DNA of 64,000 nucleotides from Agathobacter sp. Its GTDB lineage: Bacteria; Bacillota; Clostridia; Lachnospirales; Lachnospiraceae. The position numbers were made by a program, and so were the translations under genes. The notes under the pieces are model-generated. The model was not told the DNA's origin, did no database searches, and worked only from the letters and a program-made list of their open reading frames with translations. Numbering within the stretch: the stretch's first letter is position 1; each line of letters begins with the position of its first letter. This document shows positions 45,785 to 54,448 of this stretch, piece after piece. Location: positions 62,001-126,000 of the forward strand of contig JALFLB010000060.1 in the NCBI GenBank assembly GCA_022775045.1, read 5' to 3'.

Positions 45785-47098
45785 CTATTCTGCCGTGATC
45801 GGCTGTGTAATTCCTTCAACTGCCTCGTCTAACAGTTTCTGCACATCCGTATAGTCACCGCTGACCAAGGACTCGCCCAACGCTGCTGCCGGATCCCAGT
45901 AATTGTTTCCAACACGCTGTAAATCCGCATACTGAGACTGCTCACTCAACGCCGCAAGAGCTGGAGCTGCTGCAATCTCCTCCGATGCTGCTGCATTGAT
46001 ATTGGAAGGTCCCTCACCCGTTGCAACGCCGATTGCTTTCTGGCTCTGCTCATTGGTAATATACTCTGCCAGCAGCATTGCCCAGCCTGTGTCCTTGGAA
46101 TAAGAATTGACACCCACGAACTTGTATCCTGCAAAGGACCCCATCTGCACCTGCTCTCCATCGACGGTAAATGTCGGAAGCTTTGCTGCAGCATACCCAT
46201 CCCCATATGCCTCCTTGAAACCACTGGTTGCCCAGGTTCCGTTGACATCTGCAATCATCTCCCCGTTCAAGGCAAATGCCTGCGCATCCTCGTTAACGCA
46301 ATCCACCATCGCCTTGCTCTTACAGATTTCCGTTACAGCAGTTGCTACATCCGCACCGGTATATTTCGTATCCGTTGCATTCCAGTTGCAGGTATTGGAG
46401 CCGTCATCATTCCGGTACATTTCCAGATCTGCCCCTGAGAAAAATCCATACAGATACCATGCGCCAGACACTTCCATTCCTACGGTCTTACCCTGTTTCT
46501 CCGCCGCTGCCAGCAGGTTATCCCACGATGAGACATCCTCTTCTGTCAGATAATCTGAGTTATAAAATAAGAAATAGCCGTTGGAAGCGGTCAGTGGATA
46601 CGCATACATTTTTCCGTTCACAGATGCCGCATCGACTGCCTCCTTGGAATTCGCCGTTGTAGGGTCGTAGGTAAAGGTGGCATCCACGCTCTGCAACGCC
46701 CCCGCATTTACCAAATCCAGCAGCTGGTCATCCGCAAACACGAACACATCTGCTGCATTCTCCACGTCTACCAGTACATCATCTTTGCAGTTTGCTTCCG
46801 ACTCTGCACCGATGGTAATATCAAATTCCACATCCGGATACTGCTGCTCAAACTCATCCACCAGCTGCTTCATCACTGTCTGATACTGCTCTGTCTCAGC
46901 ACACCAGAGTGTCAGCTCCACCGGTCCGTCTGTGCCCGCGATTAGATTTGCTACTGCATCGTCTGACTTTGTTTCGGCCGCGTGACTATCGTCTGTTTTC
47001 TGCGTATCATTTGCCGCTTCTTGTGTGTTCCCGCATCCTACGGTTAAGGATGCTACCATTCCTGCTACCAGCAGTACTGCTATCATTTTTTTCTTCAT
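45785..47098 (-). CDS. Maltose/maltodextrin-binding lipoprotein
   Basis: About 437 residues. The second ATG (47098) is chosen because GGGAGG stands eight bases away; the first ATG is too close. The lipobox reads VASLTVGCG, with Cys about residue 22. The body shows the extracellular solute-binding family 1 pattern (VELTLWCAETEQYQTVMKQL in part; AYPLTASNGYFLFYN; MIADVNGTWATSGF). It captures malto-oligosaccharides for the MalFG-type permease. It is the first gene of the operon and divergent from the LacI regulator. Confidence 0.94.
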   Translation of the reverse strand: MKKKMIAVLLVAGMVASLTVGCGNTQEAANDTQKTDDSHAAETKSDDAVANLIAGTDGPVELTLWCAETEQYQTVMKQLVDEFEQQYPDVEFDITIGAESEANCKDDVLVDVENAADVFVFADDQLLDLVNAGALQSVDATFTYDPTTANSKEAVDAASVNGKMYAYPLTASNGYFLFYNSDYLTEEDVSSWDNLLAAAEKQGKTVGMEVSGAWYLYGFFSGADLEMYRNDDGSNTCNWNATDTKYTGADVATAVTEICKSKAMVDCVNEDAQAFALNGEMIADVNGTWATSGFKEAYGDGYAAAKLPTFTVDGEQVQMGSFAGYKFVGVNSYSKDTGWAMLLAEYITNEQSQKAIGVATGEGPSNINAAASEEIAAAPALAALSEQSQYADLQRVGNNYWDPAAALGESLVSGDYTDVQKLLDEAVEGITQPITAE

Positions 47099-47110
47099 AC
47101 CCATTACCTC

Positions 47111-47128
47111 CCAGGAAACTGTTTTCCC
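47111..47128. promoter_or_regulatory. Candidate LacI-family operator upstream of the maltodextrin operon
   Basis: CCAGGAAACTGTTTTCCC is a near-palindrome with GGAAA/TTTCC arms, directly before the binding-protein ribosome-binding site. A related half-site, TCAGGAAAC, lies in the divergent lacI-type promoter at 47231-47239. Both fit one LacI-family regulator acting on both genes. Confidence 0.4.
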
Positions 47129-47221
47129 AAACTTATTATTTCTTATGTAGGTTTTCTTGTCTCTACACTTGTATTTTATTGATATATTCCTTTATTTTCA
47201 ACGAATTTCAAATTTTTGCAA

Positions 47222-47250
47222 TTGACTTTGTCAGGAAACCGCTATACTAT
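47222..47250 (+). promoter_or_regulatory. Promoter of the LacI-family gene
   Basis: TTGACT (47222-47227) is followed after 17 bases by TACTAT (47245-47250), or after 15 by TATACT. It ends about 38 bases before the start codon. Confidence 0.6.
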
Positions 47251-47288
47251 ATTTTCAAATTTAGATATTTTTTAGGGAGGAAAATACT

Positions 47289-48314
47289 ATGCCGATCACC
47301 ATATCCGACGTTGCCGCCGAAGCGGGTGTATCCAAATCCACTGTATCGAAAGTTTTGAACCACTGGAGCACCATCTCCCCTGAGACGGCAGCCCGCGTGA
47401 ACGCCGCCATCGAAAAACTGCACTACATCCCCAACTCTCGCGCAGTCTCCTTTGCCCGGCAGGCGACACAGAACATTGTCTATCTGACCAACCTGGGCAA
47501 AGGCTCCGCCTACCAGAATCCCCATATGTTTGATATTATGGCCGGTGTACACCACGAGCTCACCTCACAGAATTACACTCTCACGCTGGTAGACACCTCC
47601 GAGGAAACATACCCTGGCGAGCGTGCGATCCAGGAGATCAAAAGACGTTCCGCGGATGGTCTGATCATTCACGGTTCCGCAGTCAATGAAGAGCTTGCAC
47701 AACACATTATTAATGAGAACGTCCCTCACATTATCATCGGGCATCCGGATTTTGAAAACCGCCTCTGCTGGATCGATACCGACCATGCCCTTGCCGGAGA
47801 ATACGCTGCCGCCCATATGATCGACTGCGGCTGCCTAGATGTCCTCTTTATTGCCGGTCGGAAAAGCGACACCCTCTCCAACCAGCGCCTGAAAGGTTTT
47901 TTAAAAGGTATGCTGGATCACCGGAACCATATTCCCCGCAGCCGCATCGGCTATACCAACGCCACCCGCCTTGGAGCTTACGAGACCACCCTTCACCTGT
48001 TGCGGGATTCTTCTGATTCCTACCCCCAGGCAATTGTCTGTGAAAACAGTACACTGGCTCTCGGCGTCACTAAAGCCCTCTCGGAGCTGTCCCTTACTGT
48101 GCCAGACGATATTGAGCTGATTACCTTTGATCTCTACCCCTACTCCGGTGTAATTGACCCACAGCCGACAGCGATTGATATCAACGTCTACGACATGGGA
48201 GCTCAGGCAGGCAGCATGATAATCCGCAAGCTTCAGAACCCCGATTTGCTCATTCAAAGCTTTATGACGCTGCCGGTTCTCATTCAGGGAAAAAGCACAA
48301 TTCCAAATCCTTAG
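47289..48314 (+). CDS. LacI family transcriptional regulator
   Basis: 341 residues: an N-terminal LacI helix-turn-helix (ISDVAAEAGVSKSTVSKVLN, residues 4-23), the hinge helix (about 45-60), and a periplasmic-binding-protein-like effector domain (about 62-335) with ADGLIIHGS and RLKGFLKGM-type family segments. GGGAGG is seven bases before the ATG. The divergent maltodextrin uptake operon is the obvious target, and a maltose-type sugar the likely effector; that is inference from position. Confidence 0.93.
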   Translation: MPITISDVAAEAGVSKSTVSKVLNHWSTISPETAARVNAAIEKLHYIPNSRAVSFARQATQNIVYLTNLGKGSAYQNPHMFDIMAGVHHELTSQNYTLTLVDTSEETYPGERAIQEIKRRSADGLIIHGSAVNEELAQHIINENVPHIIIGHPDFENRLCWIDTDHALAGEYAAAHMIDCGCLDVLFIAGRKSDTLSNQRLKGFLKGMLDHRNHIPRSRIGYTNATRLGAYETTLHLLRDSSDSYPQAIVCENSTLALGVTKALSELSLTVPDDIELITFDLYPYSGVIDPQPTAIDINVYDMGAQAGSMIIRKLQNPDLLIQSFMTLPVLIQGKSTIPNP

Positions 48315-48348
48315 TTGACCATCCGTTTGCTTATGCTATAATAACCTT

Positions 48349-49344
48349 ATGCCAAAATCAACAAATCAAAAACAAAAATTATTATATATCGAAGATTTTC
48401 TGCGCCATCACACAGATGAGACGCACAGTGTCACCGTACCGGAAATCATTGATTATCTTGCATCCAACGGAATCAAAGCCGAACGCAAAAGCATTTACAA
48501 CGATATCCAGACGCTCTGTGATTTTGGACTGGACATTGTGCACGGCGTCGGACCGGGGAACGGTTATCGTCTGGCAGAACGGGAATTTGAGCTACCGGAG
48601 GTTAAGTTGCTCGTTGATCTTGTGCAGTCCTCCAAATTTATCACGGCGAAAAAGTCAAGAGAGCTGATCCGTAAGCTGGAGGGGCTTGTCAGCGAAAATG
48701 ATGCCCGCAAGCTGCAGCGTCAGGTAATCGTAACCGACCGGAACAAGACGGCAAACGAAAAAATTTATTACAGCGTGGATGTAATCTACTCTGCGATCGC
48801 AGAAAATAAACAGATTCGTTTTCACTATTTCGACTGGGATGTACACAAACAGATGAAGCTTCGCAAGGACGGTGCCTTCTATGAGGTAAGTCCATGGCTT
48901 CTCACCTGGGATGATGAGAATTATTATCTGGTTGCCTACGACAGTGACGCCGGATTAATGAAGCACTACCGTGTGGACAAGATGCTTGATATCGGACTCA
49001 CCGGCAACAATCGCGATGGACGAGAGACCTTTGAACAGATCAATGTTGCTGCCTATGCAAAGAAAACCTTTGGGATGTTCGCCGGTGAAGAAAAAACCGT
49101 CCAGCTTCTGTGTGACAATTCCATGACGGGCGTTATCATCGACCGCTTCGGGAGCGATGTTGCGCTGCGTCCCTATGACGAGACACATGTCCTTGCCCGT
49201 GCCGATATTGCGGTCAGCCCGCAGTTTTTTGGCTGGCTGGCCGGGCTGTCTGACAAAGTGCAGATTTTCTCCCCGGAATCGGTCGCTCATGACTATCAGA
49301 GATATCTGCAAGATATATTAAGTTCCTATCGAAAGGAGATCTGA
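48349..49344 (+). CDS. WYL-domain transcriptional regulator
   Basis: 331 residues with an N-terminal winged helix (about 8-75; VTVPEIIDYLASNGIKAERKSIYND in part) and a WYL sensor domain (about 145-225; FYEVSPWLLTWDDENYYLVAYD in part, where the usual Trp-Tyr-Leu reads Trp-Leu-Leu). A C-terminal WCX-type region follows. Such proteins bind nucleic acids or nucleotides and often control defence or stress genes. No defence gene is adjacent. It is followed after two bases by three small protein genes, probably one transcript. Confidence 0.9.
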   Translation: MPKSTNQKQKLLYIEDFLRHHTDETHSVTVPEIIDYLASNGIKAERKSIYNDIQTLCDFGLDIVHGVGPGNGYRLAEREFELPEVKLLVDLVQSSKFITAKKSRELIRKLEGLVSENDARKLQRQVIVTDRNKTANEKIYYSVDVIYSAIAENKQIRFHYFDWDVHKQMKLRKDGAFYEVSPWLLTWDDENYYLVAYDSDAGLMKHYRVDKMLDIGLTGNNRDGRETFEQINVAAYAKKTFGMFAGEEKTVQLLCDNSMTGVIIDRFGSDVALRPYDETHVLARADIAVSPQFFGWLAGLSDKVQIFSPESVAHDYQRYLQDILSSYRKEI

Positions 49345-49346
49345 CC

Positions 49347-49523
49347 ATGAACTTACCCAAAGATCCCATCATGCTGCTGAGTTTTGTCAACACTCAGCTG
49401 CGTGACAATTACCCGAATCTTTCCGAGCTTGCCGCCGCCTATCTGACCGACCCGGAAACAATTATCAATCAACTTGCTGTCGTCAGCTATCATTACGACG
49501 AAAAAACAAACCAATTCATTTAA
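49347..49523 (+). CDS. DUF4250 family protein (58 aa)
   Basis: A short cytoplasmic protein starting MNLPKDPIMLLSFVNTQLRD and ending in DEKTNQFI. The MNLPKDPxMLLSFxNxxLRD opening is characteristic of the DUF4250 family. AAAGGAG lies nine bases before the ATG, and the start is two bases after the WYL regulator stop, so expression is coupled. It resembles a small helix-turn-helix (NLSELAAAYLTDPETI) but its function is not known. Confidence 0.85.
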   Translation: MNLPKDPIMLLSFVNTQLRDNYPNLSELAAAYLTDPETIINQLAVVSYHYDEKTNQFI

Positions 49524-49539
49524 TACAAGCGAGGTATTT

Positions 49540-49950
49540 ATGGATACATCAGAAAATGAAATTACAAAAGAAGTATTTGACACTTTTTTTCACGAGAGCT
49601 ACTGCCCTCTGGAATATCAACAGATCAAAAATGATTTTGAAGAGGCAGCTTCTGCCGGTTCCGATTTATTTACAGATGACTGTGATATTACGCAGTTGAC
49701 ACGAAAGAATTTCATTCTATATATGACAAGCGAGGCCTACTGCACATTTGAAGGGATCATCGAGGAGGCTTTCGAATCACTGAATCCTGAGATTGTAGAT
49801 GCAGTCATGGATCTGAGCATGACCACCCCGAACGCAGACGAGATTACTGCCCAATACTGGAGCACCTGCGAAGAACTCCTCCATCGGTTTCTGCTTCGCC
49901 TGTATGACGAAAATCTCTCCAAACAGATTACCGCCTGGTTGGAAGACTAG
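49540..49950 (+). CDS. Conserved-looking hypothetical protein (136 aa)
   Basis: The ATG at 49540 (MDTSENEITKEVFD) follows GCGAGG. The product is acidic and predicted to be all-helical, with no membrane segment, signal peptide or metal motif. Cysteines occur at 21, 49 and 70-type positions but not as a CxxC pair. It is cotranscribed with the WYL regulator, DUF4250 protein and the next small cysteine protein. I do not recognise a family. Confidence 0.65.
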   Translation: MDTSENEITKEVFDTFFHESYCPLEYQQIKNDFEEAASAGSDLFTDDCDITQLTRKNFILYMTSEAYCTFEGIIEEAFESLNPEIVDAVMDLSMTTPNADEITAQYWSTCEELLHRFLLRLYDENLSKQITAWLED

Positions 49951-49963
49951 AAAGGATTCTAAT

Positions 49964-50140
49964 ATGACAACAAACTGTGACTTCTGTGCTTACAATGAAT
50001 ACGATGAAGAGGACGAAGCCTACTACTGCTCCGTCAATATGGACGAGGACGATATGGCACGGTTCATGCAAAGCAGTTACCGTGAATGTCCCTATTACCG
50101 TTCCGGCGATGAATATAAAATTGTAAGACACCAAATGTAA
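49964..50140 (+). CDS. Small Cys-containing protein, DUF6472-like (58 aa)
   Basis: The protein starts MTTNCDFCAYNEYDEEDEAY and has a CxxC pair, a third Cys in YYCSVNMDEDDM and a fourth in YRECPYYRSGDEYKIV. This is the pattern of a small zinc-binding family common in Lachnospiraceae (I believe DUF6472). AAAGGA precedes the ATG. It is strongly acidic. Function unknown; it ends the WYL-led operon just ahead of a terminator. Confidence 0.8.
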   Translation: MTTNCDFCAYNEYDEEDEAYYCSVNMDEDDMARFMQSSYRECPYYRSGDEYKIVRHQM

Positions 50141-50164
50141 AAAGCTGCCGAAAGGCAGCTTTTT
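50138..50164. terminator. Bidirectional terminator between DUF6472-like gene and putP
   Basis: AAAAAGCTGCC and GGCAGCTTTTT pair around GAAA, giving T-runs on both strands between convergent genes. Confidence 0.92.
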
Positions 50165-50176
50165 ACATTTGCTTCA

Positions 50177-51721
50177 TTATGCAATTTCTTTCGAACTCTT
50201 TGCCAGTTCAAATTCATCCAAAATTTTCTGATCCGGAGCCTTCGTCAAAAGACTGACTACAATAATCACAAGCAATCCAAGCAAAAATGCCGGAAGCAGC
50301 TCATAGATTGCAAACACCCCTCCGAGTGGAGCGATAAGGTATTTCCACAAAAAAACGCTGACACCACCTGCAATCATACCTGCAAGCGCTCCCTGCCAGG
50401 TCGTACGCTTCCAAAACAGTGCGCAAATCACAACCGGACCAAATGCGGCTCCAAATCCCGCCCATGCAAACGATACAATCTCAAATACAGAACTGTCAGG
50501 ATTTTTTGCAATAAAAACTGCAATCACTGCAATCACAATTACAGTAAGACGAGCGACCAGCATACTGGTCTTCTTGGACACGTTCATATGCAGTGCTTCC
50601 TGCATAATATTCTGGGAAACACTGGAAGATGCCGCCAAAAGCTGTGAATCAGCAGTAGACATCGTACTGGCAAGAATCCCTGCAAGAATCAGCCCTGCCA
50701 TCAATGCCGGAAACACGCCGTAGGATGACAATAAATGCGCAATACGCACAATGATTGTCTCAGCCTCCGACTTTCCGGAAAGCTGGCCGATAACTCCGTT
50801 TGCACTTAACGATCTTCCAACAACCCCAATCATAACTGCAAGTGCCATTGCAATCACAACCCATACAGATGCAACTCTACGGGAAAGCTTTAATTTTTTC
50901 TCATCCTCAATGGCCATGAAGCGAAGCAGAATATGGGGCATACCAAAGTAACCAAGTCCCCATGCCAACGTTGATATAATCTGCAGGAAGCTATATGGCT
51001 GTGCTCCGCCTGCGGTCTCTACATATGTATGAGTCGCTGAAAAATATCCCGGAAGTGCCTTTGCATTTTCTATAACAGTGCCAACTCCTCCTGCCTGAAT
51101 CGTTGAGAACACAAGAACGAACAAAATGGCCATTGTCATAATAATACTCTGAATAAAGTCCGTTGTTGAGGCAGCAAGGAATCCTCCTGCCGCCGTATAG
51201 GCAACAATCACAATTGCGGACAAAATCATCGCTACAATATAATCAGCCCCAAACAGGGAAAAAAACAATTTACCGCACGCCGCAAAACCGGATGCCGTAT
51301 ACGGAATAAAAAAGACAATGATAATAAACGCCGCAACTGCTGCAATGATATTCCGCTCATCCCCAAAGCGTCTTGAGAAAAACTGCGGAAGTGTAAATGA
51401 CTTTGTCACATGCGTATAACGACGGAGACGCTTTGCTGTAAAAAGCCAGTTCAAATAAGTTCCAACAGCCAGACCAATCACCGTCCAGCCCACATCAGCC
51501 ACACCGCAGAGATATGCCAATCCCGGAAGCCCCATCAAAAGATAACTGGACATATCGGATGCCTCAGCACTCATTGCAGTAACCAGAGGTCCGAGCTTTC
51601 GTCCGCCCAGATAAAAATCAGACACCGACTCGTTTTTCTTTGCGAAATGAAATCCTATCGCCAGTACCGCAAGCAAATACCCTACGATTGTAATCAAAAT
51701 ACAAATGGTTGATGAATTCAT
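50177..51721 (-). CDS. putP: Sodium/proline symporter
   Basis: 514 residues, 13 helices, solute:sodium symporter family. PutP landmarks: YLLAVLAIGFHFAKKN start, SDFYLGGRKLGPLVTAMSAEASDMS (in part; sodium and proline site), the GLPGLAYLCG block, and STMSTADSQLLAASSSVSQN (in part; helix 9 sodium site). It takes up proline with sodium. It is third in an operon after the antiporter and kinase-like genes, so sodium cycling may link it to the antiporter. Confidence 0.94.
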   Translation of the reverse strand: MNSSTICILITIVGYLLAVLAIGFHFAKKNESVSDFYLGGRKLGPLVTAMSAEASDMSSYLLMGLPGLAYLCGVADVGWTVIGLAVGTYLNWLFTAKRLRRYTHVTKSFTLPQFFSRRFGDERNIIAAVAAFIIIVFFIPYTASGFAACGKLFFSLFGADYIVAMILSAIVIVAYTAAGGFLAASTTDFIQSIIMTMAILFVLVFSTIQAGGVGTVIENAKALPGYFSATHTYVETAGGAQPYSFLQIISTLAWGLGYFGMPHILLRFMAIEDEKKLKLSRRVASVWVVIAMALAVMIGVVGRSLSANGVIGQLSGKSEAETIIVRIAHLLSSYGVFPALMAGLILAGILASTMSTADSQLLAASSSVSQNIMQEALHMNVSKKTSMLVARLTVIVIAVIAVFIAKNPDSSVFEIVSFAWAGFGAAFGPVVICALFWKRTTWQGALAGMIAGGVSVFLWKYLIAPLGGVFAIYELLPAFLLGLLVIIVVSLLTKAPDQKILDEFELAKSSKEIA

Positions 51722-51745
51722 AAATATCTCCTTTTCAACTTTAAT

Positions 51746-52717
51746 TTATTTTTTTGGGGATTGTTCCTTATGCCGATTTGATTTTGCCTGTCGGTTAATC
51801 AAACGTTCGATCAACTCCACCGACTCCTCAATTCCATAACAGGCGCTGTTGATGCACAAATCATAATTGATTGCATCTCCCCACCGCCTGCCCGTGTATG
51901 CATGATAGTAATCCTGATGCTTGTGATCCATCTTACGAATCATGTTGATTGCCTGTTTCAAATCCATATTCTTGACTTCCATCATGCGGCGTACACGAAT
52001 AGCAAAAGGTGCTGTAATATAAATACTGATATGCGGAATATGCTGACCGGTCAGGACAACATCGGCACATCGCCCCATCACGATCATATCTTCCTGTTTC
52101 GCCAGTTCGCAGATGAGTGCGCTTTGTCTGAAAAACATGGCATCCTGTTTCGATAATCCGTGATATCTGCTGAAATCATTGGTTTTCGGTCCATCCGCAC
52201 CAAATTCTTTGACGTCCCTTCTCTCAAGAATCTGATTGAGCACAGCTTCATCATAGTAATTAATCCGAAGTGATTCCGACAAAGCAAACCCAATATCCGT
52301 TCCTGCACTTCCATGAGAACGGCTGATACAGATAACAAGATGATCCTCATCCGAAAATTTCTTATTTAAAATGGAAGAATTTAAATCTGCCAGATCCTTG
52401 TCTACGATATCAACAGATCCAAAACTCTTAGGAAGGGATGCGATTTCTTCCAGAATATCATTGTACTCAACCATCAGATCATGGCGTACCTGTTTATCCC
52501 GGATACTTCTTGCCATGTTACCAATCAATGCCATCTCACTTCGTAAAAGATGTCCCTGCGGATTCGACATGATCAGTATCAGCAACTCGTCAATATTATG
52601 CTTTTTGCTACCGGAAAAAGTTCTTCCCAGATCAGACCCGGACGCTTTGTATACCATGGCATCCAATTCATAGATTCGAATGGCAAGCTTTAAACATTTT
52701 TCACGATCTTTTTCCAC
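51746..52717 (-). CDS. Cytidylate-kinase-like protein with an N-terminal extension
   Basis: 323 residues from a GTG start behind AGGAGGT. The C-terminal two thirds (about 125-320) match the cytidylate kinase-like family: ICISRSHGSAGTDIG in place of the P-loop, YYDEAVL, MIVMGRCADVVL, and the IRVRRMMEV lid region. The first about 120 residues (LAIRIYELDAMVYKASGSDLG in part) form a separate helical domain I do not recognise. True CMP kinases have a canonical P-loop and no such extension. It lies between two sodium transport genes. Confidence 0.8.
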   Translation of the reverse strand: MEKDREKCLKLAIRIYELDAMVYKASGSDLGRTFSGSKKHNIDELLILIMSNPQGHLLRSEMALIGNMARSIRDKQVRHDLMVEYNDILEEIASLPKSFGSVDIVDKDLADLNSSILNKKFSDEDHLVICISRSHGSAGTDIGFALSESLRINYYDEAVLNQILERRDVKEFGADGPKTNDFSRYHGLSKQDAMFFRQSALICELAKQEDMIVMGRCADVVLTGQHIPHISIYITAPFAIRVRRMMEVKNMDLKQAINMIRKMDHKHQDYYHAYTGRRWGDAINYDLCINSACYGIEESVELIERLINRQAKSNRHKEQSPKK

Positions 52718-52730
52718 TGCGTTCTACCTC

Positions 52731-54080
52731 CTACAAAAAGAATACCAATGTATCCAGAATAAACAATGGTATTAAATACTTAAGCGAGCATAAAATATAT
52801 CCAAAGAAGGATGGCATCTTAATACCATTTTCATCGGATATTGATTTTACCATAAAGTTCGGAGCATTTCCAATATAAGTGTTTGCGCCCATAAATACAG
52901 CACCACAGGAAATTGCAATCAGCATCTTGGTCGAAATCATTCCAACCGTCGTTGCGATACCGCTTGCTGCTCCCAACGTTCCCGCTGTCGTCAAAAATAC
53001 CATATATGTTGGTGTATTATCAAGGAAACTTGACAACGCACCAGTTGCCCAGAACATTTCCCATGGCTGTGTCAATCCAAGCTTTGCACCATTCGCTTTT
53101 AAAATCATCAGAGCCGGCTGCATGGTAATAAAGATACCAATAAACAACACTGCAACCTCCTGAATTGCTCCCCATGTAAAGTGGTTCTTAGTACGTGTCT
53201 CCACCTTAGTAGTCTTAAAAGACAGAAAAGCTGCAAGCAAAATAATCATAATCTCTATCAAAGCCGGATAGGTCAGTTTGACACTTCCAAAAATCGGAAT
53301 ACCACGCACATTTCCGGCTGCATCCTGAAAAATTTTAAGTCCCGGAAGGGTTCCACTCAAGATTACCGCCACAACAATCATAACCATAAAAATAATGTTA
53401 TGAAGGCCGTTGATTTTAAAGGTTGTATTTGGCTTCGATATATCCGGACGCATACCAAGTGCAATATCTCTACGATACGCCCTGCGATCGGTATAATAAA
53501 ACACAATCAGCATAATAATCAAATTAAACAGTAAAATTGGGAACAGATGCAGACTCCAGGTGAACGGCACTCCACGCATAAATCCCATCAAAAGAGGTGG
53601 ATCTCCGATTGGTGTCAGACATCCTCCCATATTGGAAACCAAAAAAATGAAAAAAACCATAATATGGCTCTTATTCTTCCGCCATGAATTCATCTTAATC
53701 ATCGGGCGCACCAAAAGCATACTTGCACCGGTTGTCCCAATACAGCTTGCAAGTAAAGTTCCAATACACAGCAAACCGGTATTCAGGCGTGGGGATCCTA
53801 CAAGATCTCCTTCCAAATTAATATTACCAGACACACAGAAGAGACCAAAAAGCAAAACAATGAATGTGAGATAATCATCAATCAAACATTCCAAAACTGT
53901 CTCTGTCGCCTCCCCGGCTCCGAATTTCACTGCAAATGGTATGATAAAAAGCAGTGACCACGCAAGGACTGCCCACGGGCGATTCTTCTCCCACCATTCA
54001 CCTTTTACAAGTGGAAGAATTGCAATACAAAGCAGGAGTCCTGCAAACGGAATACATAACCAAAGTGGTATATTTTCCAT
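52731..54080 (-). CDS. Sodium:proton antiporter, NhaD/ArsB-CitM superfamily
   Basis: 449 residues, about 11-12 helices. Signature stretches are GTTGASMLLVRPMIK and SNMGGCLTPIGDPPLLMGF (the GDPP loop of this superfamily), and LSSFLDNTPTYMVFL near the C-terminus. It probably exchanges sodium for protons at the membrane. AAGGAGG precedes the ATG. It heads an operon with a cytidylate-kinase-like gene and putP. A Rex-like palindrome lies upstream. Confidence 0.9.
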   Translation of the reverse strand: MENIPLWLCIPFAGLLLCIAILPLVKGEWWEKNRPWAVLAWSLLFIIPFAVKFGAGEATETVLECLIDDYLTFIVLLFGLFCVSGNINLEGDLVGSPRLNTGLLCIGTLLASCIGTTGASMLLVRPMIKMNSWRKNKSHIMVFFIFLVSNMGGCLTPIGDPPLLMGFMRGVPFTWSLHLFPILLFNLIIMLIVFYYTDRRAYRRDIALGMRPDISKPNTTFKINGLHNIIFMVMIVVAVILSGTLPGLKIFQDAAGNVRGIPIFGSVKLTYPALIEIMIILLAAFLSFKTTKVETRTKNHFTWGAIQEVAVLFIGIFITMQPALMILKANGAKLGLTQPWEMFWATGALSSFLDNTPTYMVFLTTAGTLGAASGIATTVGMISTKMLIAISCGAVFMGANTYIGNAPNFMVKSISDENGIKMPSFFGYILCSLKYLIPLFILDTLVFFL

Positions 54081-54146
54081 AATCGTTACCTCCTTATTAA
54101 TCTGTGTCTATTTTACACCCCACTTTTCAAAAATGAAACCTACTAT

Positions 54147-54164
54147 TTGTTAGAAATTTAACAA
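54147..54164. promoter_or_regulatory. Rex-like operator upstream of the antiporter operon
   Basis: TTGTTAGAAATTTAACAA differs from the Rex consensus TTGTTAA-N4-TTAACAA at one position. It lies about 70 bases before the antiporter start, near a TTTCAT-17-TAAAAT promoter read on the minus strand. Rex is the NADH/NAD+-sensing repressor of fermentative Firmicutes. Confidence 0.55.
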
Positions 54165-54241
54165 AGTATTTATATATTTTTTAGTAATTATTGTATGAAT
54201 CATACAGAGTCCAAAATCCTCTCACCGCTTCTGCCTAAAAT

Positions 54242-54350
54242 GAAGAGAAGCCAACCTGCTTTCACAGGATGGCTTCTCTTCGAGGAGTTTAGTTATGAAA
54301 ATGTTTATTAAATAAAAAGGGAATAATGTAAAGGAATGATTTCCGTTTAC
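54242..54350 (+). ncRNA. Possible structured RNA element with a six-codon ORF
   Basis: A 12-bp outer stem (GAAGAGAAGCCA with TGGCTTCTCTTC, 54242-54281) is followed by AGGAG, a six-codon ORF (54295-54315, MKMFIK) and a second hairpin (GTAAAGGAA...TTCCGTTTAC, 54328-54350). The rest of the 54081-54448 spacer holds only the antiporter promoter region and AT-rich sequence. Strand is chosen because the ribosome-binding site and start are on plus. No promoter is obvious and no known RNA family is recognised. Confidence 0.4.
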
Positions 54351-54448
54351 AAGATATAGTATATGCACAAATTGTGTCCTTAATATGTACGTTTTGAAAA
54401 ACATTTCTAAAATCCCATTAAAAAATTTTATAAACATTTTAGATTTGT

